Part shown: positions 1-6,564 of the stretch, piece after piece
How the letters are laid out: each line of letters begins with the position of its first letter
How positions within the stretch are numbered: position 1 is the first letter of the stretch
NCBI GenBank assembly: GCA_029821515.1
Contig: JALGTD010000179.1
Span: 1-7,518, forward strand
DNA: 7,518 bases
Direction of reading: 5' to 3'
Origin: Candidatus Zipacnadia bacterium
GTDB taxonomy: Bacteria; Armatimonadota; Zipacnadia; Zipacnadales; Zipacnadaceae
The notes under the pieces: generated by a model
What the model was told of the DNA's origin: nothing
The model's input: the letters and a program-made list of their open reading frames with translations, nothing else
The model's database searches: none
Translations under genes and position numbers: made by a program

Positions 1-46
1 AAGAACAAACGATTCACCTAATCCACATTGTTATTGTTAGAGCCAT

Positions 47-1204
47 TCAAAGAATCCGGTGCAGGAATTCCGTCAACTCATGCTCAGTGATCTCACGGGG
101 ATTGTGCCTCGTGGAGCCGGAGGCCATTGCCGGTGCAATCATCGGCTCAAGGTCCTCTTCACTGATACCCAGGTCCGAAAGCGATTGGCCGATTTGCAGA
201 TCCCCGACCAACTCAGCGACCCAATCGTGCAGGGATAGCGCGGCAGCCTCGTCATTGCTATCATCGGTGATACCCACAATGCGCGCAGTCCGTGCATATT
301 TCTCTTGAGTCACCTCCAGGTTGAAGTCAATCACGTGCGGCAACAGCAGCCCGCATACCCGTCCGTGGGGCTGACCGCTGGCGACACCAATCGGATGGGC
401 CAGCCCGTGCACCAGGCCTAACCGCGAGCTGGCAAAGCCGATACCGGCCAGCAAGCTGCCCAAACTCATATGCTCCCGCGCGGCCAGGTTATCACCGTCG
501 CTGTAAGCAGTGCGAATTGCTCCGGCCAGGTGGACAAGCGCCTCGGCAGCGAACTTGTCGGTGACCAGGTTAGCTCCTGTCGAGGTAAAGCCTTCCAGAG
601 CCTGAGTGAAAGCATCTATGCCCGCGAAGGCGGTGGCGGCCGGCGGCAAGGTCAGCGTAAGTTGTGGATCAACGATAGCTACCTTTGGGACAAGGCCGTC
701 GCCCCGCAGACTGGCCTTCACGCCGCGTTCCTGGTCGATAAGCACGGCGTTCGGCGTCACTTCGCTGCCGGTCCCCGAGGTAGTGGGTACGGCAATGATA
801 GGCACGCCTGGCTCGGTTATCTGGCGGCCACGCTGGTACTCGGCAGCCTCGCCCGACTCGCCGGCCAGCGCACCGATGGCCTTCCCCACATCCAGGCTGC
901 TACCACCGCCAACGGCAATCATTATGTCACAACCCGCCTCACGGAGCCGTTGTCGTCCACTCTCCACGGTCGCCACCGACGGCTCAGGCTCGGCGCCCTC
1001 AAACACCGTAACTGCGATGCCGTGGTCACTGAGATTACTGACAATCTCATCCAGCCATCCCGAGCGGCGCAGTGAACCCCGACCGGTCACCAGCAGAGCT
1101 TTGTTCCCTAATTGAGCGCACCACTGACCGGCCTGCTCGATTGCGCCGCTGCCGAAGATGATATGGGGCGTAGCCACTAATTGAAAGCTTTCAACTGTTT
1201 CCAT
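47..1204 (-). CDS. Iron-type (group III) alcohol dehydrogenase family protein
   Basis: This 385-residue protein is full length for the Fe-ADH family, which oxidises alcohols or reduces aldehydes and ketones with NAD(P) in the cytoplasm. The N-terminal nucleotide-binding half shows the GGGSSLD motif (residues 99-105, followed by K108) and TTSGTGSE (141-148). The C-terminal helical half carries the metal site: D197 in GID, H266 in VHGLAH and H280 in PHG. The second usual ligand, a His four residues after the Asp, is Gln here (Q201 in AFTQALEG). The start at 1204 is preceded on the minus strand by GAGGAG (plus 1214-1219) at normal spacing. The gene diverges from the rightward cluster and shares its control region. 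The substrate cannot be read from sequence; lactaldehyde, 1,3-propanediol, maleylacetate or hydroxy-acid relatives all remain possible. The family call is secure; the pathway link to its neighbours is inferred from position only. Confidence 0.93.
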   Translation of the reverse strand: METVESFQLVATPHIIFGSGAIEQAGQWCAQLGNKALLVTGRGSLRRSGWLDEIVSNLSDHGIAVTVFEGAEPEPSVATVESGRQRLREAGCDIMIAVGGGSSLDVGKAIGALAGESGEAAEYQRGRQITEPGVPIIAVPTTSGTGSEVTPNAVLIDQERGVKASLRGDGLVPKVAIVDPQLTLTLPPAATAFAGIDAFTQALEGFTSTGANLVTDKFAAEALVHLAGAIRTAYSDGDNLAAREHMSLGSLLAGIGFASSRLGLVHGLAHPIGVASGQPHGRVCGLLLPHVIDFNLEVTQEKYARTARIVGITDDSNDEAAALSLHDWVAELVGDLQIGQSLSDLGISEEDLEPMIAPAMASGSTRHNPREITEHELTEFLHRIL

Positions 1205-1232
1205 TCAGTATCACTCCTCACCATTGCTGACT

Positions 1233-1262
1233 ACTATATTGCAATTCGCGGCGAGGCCTCAA
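1233..1262 (-). promoter_or_regulatory. Probable sigma70 promoter for the leftward alcohol dehydrogenase gene
   Basis: On the minus strand, TTGAGG (plus 1257-1262) lies 18 bp from TATAGT (plus 1233-1238), matching the consensus at four and five of six positions. Transcription would begin near 1226, giving a leader of about 20 nt that contains the GAGGAG ribosome binding site. The 8-bp palindrome GAGGCCTC (1253-1260) overlaps the -35 box. Predicted by eye only. Confidence 0.5.
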
Positions 1263-1301
1263 ATCTCCTGCCGGCAATGAGCAGTGTGGAGTTATGCATC
1301 A

Positions 1302-1330
1302 TTGACAACCCGCCCCTGAGCGGGTATTAT
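1302..1330 (+). promoter_or_regulatory. Strong sigma70-type promoter of the rightward gene cluster
   Basis: A perfect TTGACA -35 box (1302-1307) is followed after exactly 17 bp by TATTAT (1325-1330, five of six matches to TATAAT). Transcription should begin around 1336-1338, leaving a 5' leader of roughly 110 nt before the first gene at 1446. It is the only near-consensus promoter I see ahead of the six rightward genes, so it is the likely operon promoter. Confidence 0.75.
1308..1325. promoter_or_regulatory. Perfect 6-bp dyad in the promoter spacer, candidate operator
   Basis: ACCCGC (1308-1313) and GCGGGT (1320-1325) form a perfect inverted repeat around the six bases CCCTGA. The dyad fills the spacer between the -35 and -10 boxes, where a bound repressor would block RNA polymerase, or an activator could act on the DNA geometry. 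No regulator gene lies in the window, so the binding protein is unknown. The stem has no T-run after it, so it is not a terminator. Confidence 0.45.
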
Positions 1331-1433
1331 TAGCCACAGTAGCAGGCACCAGTGAACGCACACCGCAAGGCTACGCCACAGCAGTTGCTGCCGCGCTGCT
1401 TCACCGCCCGTTCCATTGCCAGATCACTTTCTT

Positions 1434-1441
1434 GGAGGAGG
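1434..1441 (+). promoter_or_regulatory. Strong Shine-Dalgarno site that sets the start of the opine-dehydrogenase-like gene
   Basis: GGAGGAGG lies just upstream of ATG 1446, 7 nt from its first GGAGG core to the start codon. It favours 1446 over the in-frame upstream ATG at 1416, which would place this site inside the coding region and add ten residues unlike the family N-terminus. Confidence 0.85.
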
Positions 1442-1445
1442 AATT

Positions 1446-2570
1446 ATGGAGAAGGAAAAGCCTCGTTTTTGCGTGATGGGAGCCGGCCATGGCGGTACGG
1501 CCATGGCCGCACACCTGGCACTAAAGGGTTTTGAAGTCAATCTTTACAACCGCTCCGAGGAGCGACTGACTCCTGTCAGGGAAAGGTGCAACATCGAGCT
1601 ACTCGCACCCGGGCTGGATGACGTGGAGGGGGGACTGGGTTCCATAAGATTGGCTACCACTGACGCCGGCGAAGCGCTGGCCGATGCCGATATGGTAATG
1701 GTAGTGGTGCCGGCGACGGCACACTCGTTTATGGCCGAGGTGGCCGCCCCGCACCTGCACGATGGGCAGATCGTGGTGCTTCATCCTGGGCGGACCGGAG
1801 GCGCACTGGAATTCCGCCACCTTATAACAGAGGCCGGGTGTACTGCTGACGTACTGATCGGCGAAGCACAAACCTTCATCTACGCAAGCCGCGCCACTCA
1901 GCCGGCCCAGGTGCGGATCTTCTCAATGAAAAATAGTGTCCCAGTCGCAGCTATTCCTAGCTACCGCACCAGCGAGCTAATCAAGGCGCTACGCGTTGTT
2001 TATCCCCAGTTTGTCCCCGGCGATAATGTGCTGAAGACAAGCCTGAATAACGTGGGCGTCATCTTTCACCCCACCGTGCTGGTGATGAATGCCGGTCGGA
2101 TTGAAGATACTCACGGCGACTTTCAGTATTATCTACAGGGCATTACGCCCGCGGTGGCCTCGGTACTGGAGGAGATGGACCGGGAGCGAGTCAGACTGGG
2201 AGATGCGCTGGGGATCGGGGTTATGTCGGCGCGCAACTGGCTGTTCGTCGCCTACAGCGCCGCCGGCAGCAACCTTCACGAAGCAATAGCCGCCAATCCG
2301 GGCTACAAGGGCATTATGGCTCCGCCAACAGTTGCTCATCGCTACATTCTGGAGGATGTGCCCACCGGCCTGGTGCCGATGGTATCGCTCGGCAAGATGC
2401 TGGGAGTGGAAATGCCGACAATGGAGGGAGTAATTCAGCTTGCCTCCTGTCTGGTGGGCAGAGACCTGCGGGCTGAGGGTCGTACCGTCGAGAATTTGGG
2501 CCTGGCCGGCCTGACCATTCGTCAAATCCAGCGCCTCGTTATGGAGGGAGAGCCTGATGAGCCGGTCTGA
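1446..2570 (+). CDS. NAD(P)-dependent octopine/nopaline (opine) dehydrogenase family protein
   Basis: This 374-residue cytoplasmic oxidoreductase has the two-domain layout of the opine dehydrogenase family. The N-terminal Rossmann domain opens with GAGHGG (residues 12-17), followed by an acidic/Arg segment after strand 2 (NRSEER, 35-40). The C-terminal octopine-dehydrogenase domain holds H208 in IFHPT and D304 in LEDVPTGLVP, matching the His-Asp pair used by characterised members such as octopine dehydrogenase and N-(1-D-carboxyethyl)-L-norvaline dehydrogenase. Those enzymes reductively join an alpha-keto acid to an amino acid, or reverse this. Many bacterial homologues are uncharacterised and may act on other keto or hydroxy acids, so the substrate is open. 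It is the first gene of the rightward cluster, behind a near-consensus promoter and strong ribosome binding site. Its 3' end overlaps the next gene by 14 nt, implying translational coupling with the mutase-like protein. Confidence 0.88.
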   Translation: MEKEKPRFCVMGAGHGGTAMAAHLALKGFEVNLYNRSEERLTPVRERCNIELLAPGLDDVEGGLGSIRLATTDAGEALADADMVMVVVPATAHSFMAEVAAPHLHDGQIVVLHPGRTGGALEFRHLITEAGCTADVLIGEAQTFIYASRATQPAQVRIFSMKNSVPVAAIPSYRTSELIKALRVVYPQFVPGDNVLKTSLNNVGVIFHPTVLVMNAGRIEDTHGDFQYYLQGITPAVASVLEEMDRERVRLGDALGIGVMSARNWLFVAYSAAGSNLHEAIAANPGYKGIMAPPTVAHRYILEDVPTGLVPMVSLGKMLGVEMPTMEGVIQLASCLVGRDLRAEGRTVENLGLAGLTIRQIQRLVMEGEPDEPV

Positions 2571-4192
2571 ACGAATCATTGTCGCTGGGGCTCTGGGCAA
2601 TTGCGTACATATAGCCGGTGTGCTCAGCTTTCTGAATCTGGCTCGCTCGATTGGCTTTGAGACGATATTCCTCGGCCCGGCGACCAGTGTCGTCGAATTT
2701 GTGAACGCCATTGAGGAGCATAAACCGGAGCTGGTGGCTATAAGCTACCGGCTGACTCCCCAGGTTGCCGAAACGCTTATTAGCGGGCTTCAGCAGGCCC
2801 TGAGCGAGCGCAACCTGCTGGACCGGCGCTTTGTGTTTGGCGGGACAGCGCCAGTGGCCCAGGTTGCCAAAGAAAGCGGTTTATTCGAGCGGGTATTTAC
2901 CGGCGAGGACGGTCCTGAGGAAGTGCTGGCGTTTCTACGCGGCGAAAGCGGCGAAGGCAGACAGGAAAGCTGGGGCAATACGCTGCTGGAGCGCGTTGAT
3001 AGCAGACAGCCTTATCCTCTGCTGCGGCACCACTACGGCCAACCGGAGGTGAGCACCACCGTCCAGGGTGCTCGCCAGATAGCCGAGGCGCAAGTGCTTG
3101 ATATCCTTTCCCTGGGACCTGACCAGAATGCTCAGGAGAGTTTCTTCCGCCCCGAAGAGATGAAGTTGGAGCAGTCCGGTGCCGGGGGGGTGGCAGTGCG
3201 GTCAGCGGACGACCTTGAGGCGATTTATGAAGCGACGCGCACCGGCAACTACCCACTGATGCGTATCTACAGCGGCACTCGCGATTTGATAAAGTGGGCC
3301 GAGCTGGCGGTGGAAACAATCAATAATGCCTGGGGCGCGATCCCTCTGTGCTGGTACAATACCCTGGATGGCCGCTCCGATCGCCCGCCCCGCCAGTCAA
3401 TCACGGAGAATCAGCAGGCTATGGCCTGGTACGCCCAGCGCGGCATTCCCGTCGAGTGCAATGAAGCCCATCACTGGAGCATGCGCGACGCTCATGATAC
3501 AATTGCGGTGGTCGCCGCCTACCTGGGAGCCTATAACTGCAAGGCACTCGGCGCGGATACCTACATCGCTCAGTATATGTTCGGCTCGCCGGCAGCCACC
3601 TCTCCGGTGATGGACCTGGCCAAGATGCTGGCGAAAATTGAACTGATCGAGTCGCTGCATGACGATGATTTCACCTCGCTGCGTCAGACACGAGCCGGCC
3701 TGCTCAGTTTTGCGGCAGATATGGACGTAGCCAAGGGGCAGCTAGCTGCCTCCACCGTCGTGCAACTGGCTATTAAGCCAGCCATTATCCACGTGGTAGG
3801 ATATTCGGAGGGCGACCATGCAGCAACTGCCAGCGAAATCATCGAAAGCTGCCGGATTGTCCATGGGGTGATCCACAACTGCCACACAGATATGCCCGAG
3901 ATGATTGCTGATCCCCGCGTCCAGGAGCGCAAGGAAGAATTGGTCAGTGACGCGAACTTTACTGATGGAAGCTATCAAATCACTGGGCAGGGGCCAATCC
4001 GATCCGCTGACCGACCCGGAAGTCATTGCCCAGGCCATTGAAATCGGCCTGCTGGATGCGCCGCATTTGCAGGGCAACCCTTATGCGGCAGGAAAGCTGA
4101 CCACTGCCCCAATGGACGGCGCTATCCGCGCCCTTGACCCAGAAAGCGGAGAAGTGCTAACCGAGCAAGAAAGAATTGACCAGCTCTTGTAG
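2557..4192 (+). CDS. Cobalamin-binding domain fused to glutamate-mutase-epsilon-like barrel; putative AdoCbl-dependent mutase (frame interrupted)
   Basis: I read one protein of about 544 residues. Residues 1-128 resemble a B12-binding Rossmann domain: CVHIAG (16-21) stands where DxHxxG is usual, keeping the lower-ligand His18; S63 to L66 matches the SxL region, and GG (95-96) the later glycine loop. After a linker, residues 165-440 look like the TIM barrel of methylaspartate (glutamate) mutase epsilon: MRIYSGT (235-241), WYNTLDGR (266-273), NEAHHW (302-307). The tail after the shift matches the epsilon C-terminus (LGRG, GLLDAP, AAGKL, DGAIRALD). The expected role is radical carbon-skeleton rearrangement using adenosylcobalamin. 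Glutamate mutase normally has these as separate subunits. As given, the first frame stops at 4041 and the conserved tail lies in the next frame (from about 3962), so a +1 change at 3958-3961 is assumed. The start at 2557 has GGAGGGA (2543-2549). The true substrate is unknown. Confidence 0.75.
3955..3965 (+). other. Apparent +1 frameshift site inside the mutase-like gene
   Basis: Frame 1 carries family-like sequence up to AAC TTT (residues 467-468, ending 3960) and then turns into unrelated residues until a stop at 4039-4041. From 3962 the +1 frame reads LMEAIKSLG and a tail resembling glutamate mutase epsilon, ending at TAG 4190-4192. Removing one T from the TTT run (3958-3960) gives AAC TTA CTG ATG and restores one continuous frame. 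A sequencing or assembly indel, a genuine mutation and programmed shifting are all possible; no stop codon or classic slippery signal sits at the junction. Confidence 0.8.
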
Positions 4193-4209
4193 GAAGGACA
4201 ACTGTCGCT

Positions 4210-5505
4210 ATGAGTAAGTCAGAACCGATTCTGCAGGTTGCGCTGGACTTCGCTAATCTCAGCCAGGCGCTGCGGGTGGCTAAAGAGGCCGTCGCCCCTC
4301 TGATTAAGTGCGAGGGGCTGGAGGCGGTGCGGGCGCTGAGGCGAGAGTTCCTCGACCATACCGTGGTCGCTGATATGAAAACTATGGACGCGGGCCGCGT
4401 GGAGGTGGAGACGGCTGCTCAGGCCGGAGCCGATGTGGTGACGGTGCTGGGGGCCGCCTCTGATGCCACCATTGAAGAGTGCATTGAAGCCGGCCAACGT
4501 TATGATGCCCGGATAATGGTTGACCTGTGCGAAGTCGCTGAGCCAGCAGCACGAGCCCGCCGTGCCCAAGAGCTGGGAGCGGCGATCATTGGCGTACACT
4601 GCCCTATTGACATGCAGATGCGCGGCGAAGACCCTCTCAAGGAGCTCCGCGAGGTGGTTGGAGCCGTGGACATACCCGTCGCGGTCGCCGGAGGGCTGAA
4701 CTCAGAGACTGCGCCATTGGCCGTGGAGGCGGGTGCCGATATCATTATTGTCGGCGGTGCCGTCAACAAGGCTCCCGATGCCACCAAGGCCACCCGGACA
4801 ATCCTGGAAGCTATGCGTAGCGGCGAGGCGGTGGCCACTGACCTGTATAAACGTGGCGGGCCCGAGCAACTCCGCGAGATCTTCAGCAAATGCACGGCGG
4901 CCAACGTCTCTGATGCAATGCATCGCAAGGGCTGGCTGCCGGGCATCAACAGCATCAACTTTGGGTTGCAAGCCGTCGGCCCGGTGCTGACTGTGTGGAC
5001 CTACCCGGGCGACTGGGCCAAGCCCGTGGAAGCGATCGACCAGGCCGAGCCGGGACAGGTGATAGTGGTAGATGTGCGCGGCGAGGGGCCGGCCGTCTGG
5101 GGTGAAGAGGCCAGCAAGAGCTGCCTGCAGGCGGGAGTGGCCGGTATCGTCATCAACGGAGCGCTGCGGGATAGTGCAGAAATTCGCGAGTTGAACTTCC
5201 CTGCTTTCGCCCGGCTGGTAGCCCCCGCTGCCGGTGATCCCAAAGGAATGGGGATGATCGGCGTGCCCCTGAAGATAGGCGAGACGACGGTGCGAACCGG
5301 CGACTGGGTAATTGCTGATGACGACGGCGTGGTGGTGGTGCCCCAGGAGCGGGCCGTGGATATAGCCAATCGCGCCCTGGCCGTGGTCGAGCGTGAGGGT
5401 CGCGAGAAGGCGGAAATTGACGCCGGCAGCACCTTAGGCAAGGTCGTCGAGTTGAAGCGCTGGGAACAACAGCGAGCAGATACGGCCAGCGGCGACGAAG
5501 AATAG
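4210..5505 (+). CDS. Bifunctional 3-hexulose-6-phosphate-synthase-like / RraA-like (HMG aldolase family) fusion
   Basis: The 431-residue protein joins two domains. Residues 7-203 resemble 3-hexulose-6-phosphate synthase (OMPDC superfamily), which links formaldehyde to ribulose 5-phosphate: QVALD (9-13), VADMKTMDAG (53-62, with D55, K57 and D60), GVH (128-130), AVAGG (158-162) and IVGG (180-183). Compared with the family as I remember it, about ten residues are missing between A29 and P30, covering the second barrel strand and its conserved Glu. Residues 218-420 form an RraA/HMG-aldolase-like domain with E299-x20-R320-D321-x2-E324, the pattern of metal-dependent 4-hydroxy-4-methyl-2-oxoglutarate/oxaloacetate lyases rather than of the RNase E inhibitor RraA. 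Such fusions occur in archaea and some bacteria. The start at 4210 has AGGAAGGA (4191-4198) upstream at slightly long spacing, 17 nt after the mutase stop. The family call is firm; activity of the first domain is doubtful. Confidence 0.88.
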   Translation: MSKSEPILQVALDFANLSQALRVAKEAVAPLIKCEGLEAVRALRREFLDHTVVADMKTMDAGRVEVETAAQAGADVVTVLGAASDATIEECIEAGQRYDARIMVDLCEVAEPAARARRAQELGAAIIGVHCPIDMQMRGEDPLKELREVVGAVDIPVAVAGGLNSETAPLAVEAGADIIIVGGAVNKAPDATKATRTILEAMRSGEAVATDLYKRGGPEQLREIFSKCTAANVSDAMHRKGWLPGINSINFGLQAVGPVLTVWTYPGDWAKPVEAIDQAEPGQVIVVDVRGEGPAVWGEEASKSCLQAGVAGIVINGALRDSAEIRELNFPAFARLVAPAAGDPKGMGMIGVPLKIGETTVRTGDWVIADDDGVVVVPQERAVDIANRALAVVEREGREKAEIDAGSTLGKVVELKRWEQQRADTASGDEE

Positions 5506-5556
5506 ATAGCACAAAACTATCGCAGAAACTGTCACAAAGCGATCTGCCCGCCGAAA

Positions 5557-6513
5557 ATGAACAGAAATGACTCTCCCCAATCAGATTCGAGAAATGTGAT
5601 CATCGTCGGCCCGGGGGCGATGGGCTGCCTGCACGCGGCACTGCTGGGCAGGATGCCGCATCTGGATGTAGCGTTGCTGGACTACCGGACTGACCGTGCC
5701 GAGCTGATCAACGAACAGGGCGTTATCATAGAGGCACCCGCAGGCACCTACACCGTGTCTGTGCCCTGCACAGCCGATGCCCAGGAGCTGAGTACCGCCG
5801 ATCTGGTCATCATCTTCACTAAAGCCTACGATACCCTAGCGGCGGCGGAACATTGTGGGCCCGTCGTAGGCCCCGAGACGGCAGTTCTCACTCTGCAGAA
5901 CGGCCTGGGCAACTACCAGGTACTTCAGCAGCACTTTGCGGCCGAGCAGGTACTGGCTGGCACCACCGCCAGCGGGGCGACCTTGCTGGGTGTAGGGCAA
6001 GTGCGCCAGGCCGGAATTAGCAAAATTGTGCTGGGCAGCCCCATTGGCAATCAGGCGCTCGCCGATAGCACAGTTGAGCTTCTCAAATCGGCTGACCTCG
6101 AAGTGGAACTGACGGCCGACGTAGACGCCCGACTGTGGCGCAAGGTGCTGATAAATTGCGCCATTAATCCGCTCACAGCTCTCACCCGACGACGCAATGG
6201 TGAATTGCTGGAGAGCGCGGCGCTGCGCGACCTGGCCGGACAGGTCGCCGAGGAGGTCTACCGCGTCGGGCAGGCGGTCGGGATAGACTGGGGCGAATTT
6301 GACCCGCGCCGGGAAGTTGAGAAGGTCTGCCAAGCCACGGCAACCAATCAGTCTTCAATGCTGCAGGACATCCTGGCCGGGCGGCGTACCGAAGTGGAGT
6401 ACATAACCGGAGCAGTGGCCAATGCTGCAGAGCGCCACGGAGCCGCTGCCCCGCTGTGCCAGTGCCTGACGGCGCTGGTTGAGGGGCTTACTGAGGCGGA
6501 AGGCGAGGGGTAA
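5557..6513 (+). CDS. Ketopantoate reductase (ApbA/PanE) family 2-oxoacid reductase
   Basis: This 318-residue protein is close to the usual length of NADPH-dependent 2-dehydropantoate 2-reductases, which reduce a branched 2-oxoacid to its 2-hydroxyacid. The Rossmann motif GPGAMG is at 18-23, TKAYDT at 88-93 supplies the conserved Lys89, and LQNGLGN (113-119) the conserved Asn. The C-terminal helical domain has LWRKVLINCAINPLTAL with catalytic Lys196 and Asn200/Asn204, NQSSMLQD (264-271), and Glu279 in RRTEVEY. All key positions of the family are present. No panB or panC gene is near, so a role in a dedicated pathway on another branched oxoacid is as likely as pantothenate synthesis; paralogues with other substrates are common. 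There is no clear Shine-Dalgarno before ATG 5557. An in-frame GTG at 5596 would begin right at the Rossmann strand (VIIVGPGAMG), so the first 13 residues are uncertain. Confidence 0.88.
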   Translation: MNRNDSPQSDSRNVIIVGPGAMGCLHAALLGRMPHLDVALLDYRTDRAELINEQGVIIEAPAGTYTVSVPCTADAQELSTADLVIIFTKAYDTLAAAEHCGPVVGPETAVLTLQNGLGNYQVLQQHFAAEQVLAGTTASGATLLGVGQVRQAGISKIVLGSPIGNQALADSTVELLKSADLEVELTADVDARLWRKVLINCAINPLTALTRRRNGELLESAALRDLAGQVAEEVYRVGQAVGIDWGEFDPRREVEKVCQATATNQSSMLQDILAGRRTEVEYITGAVANAAERHGAAAPLCQCLTALVEGLTEAEGEG

Positions 6514-6550
6514 TCTTCGCGGGGCAGCACCAGGCCATACGCAGAACGAC

Positions 6551-6558
6551 AAGGAGGC
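6551..6558 (+). promoter_or_regulatory. Shine-Dalgarno site supporting a GTG start for the methyltransferase-like gene
   Basis: AAGGAGGC lies about 6 nt before GTG 6565. The GTG is chosen because the family N-terminus (IIIGE-ING) begins immediately after it, and no ATG in that frame lies close by. Confidence 0.85.
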
Positions 6559-6564
6559 AAGACA

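Noticed and set aside
470..1115. Long rightward open frames opposite the alcohol dehydrogenase gene
   Set aside because: Their translations show no family-like motifs and lie antisense to a gene with clear Fe-ADH motifs; GC-rich codon use leaves the opposite strand open by chance.
1238..1276. Three short palindromes (ATTGCAAT, GAGGCCTC, TGCCGGCA) as a regulatory array
   Set aside because: Each is only 8 bp, they are unrelated to one another, and about one such palindrome per 250 bp is expected by chance; only the overlap of GAGGCCTC with a -35 box is notable.
2133..2721. Leftward open frames overlapping the junction of the opine-DH-like and mutase-like genes
   Set aside because: They are low-complexity antisense translations with no recognisable domain or ribosome binding site, and both plus-strand genes there have strong family motifs.
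3905..4192. Separate small gene encoding a 95-residue protein
   Set aside because: It begins inside the mutase gene without a good ribosome binding site, and its sequence from residue 20 on continues the mutase family C-terminus, so it is better read as the frameshifted tail of that gene.
5505..5521. GATAG/CTATC hairpin after the HPS/RraA fusion gene as a terminator
   Set aside because: The stem is only 5 bp, AT-rich and has no following T-run, so it is unlikely to stop transcription.
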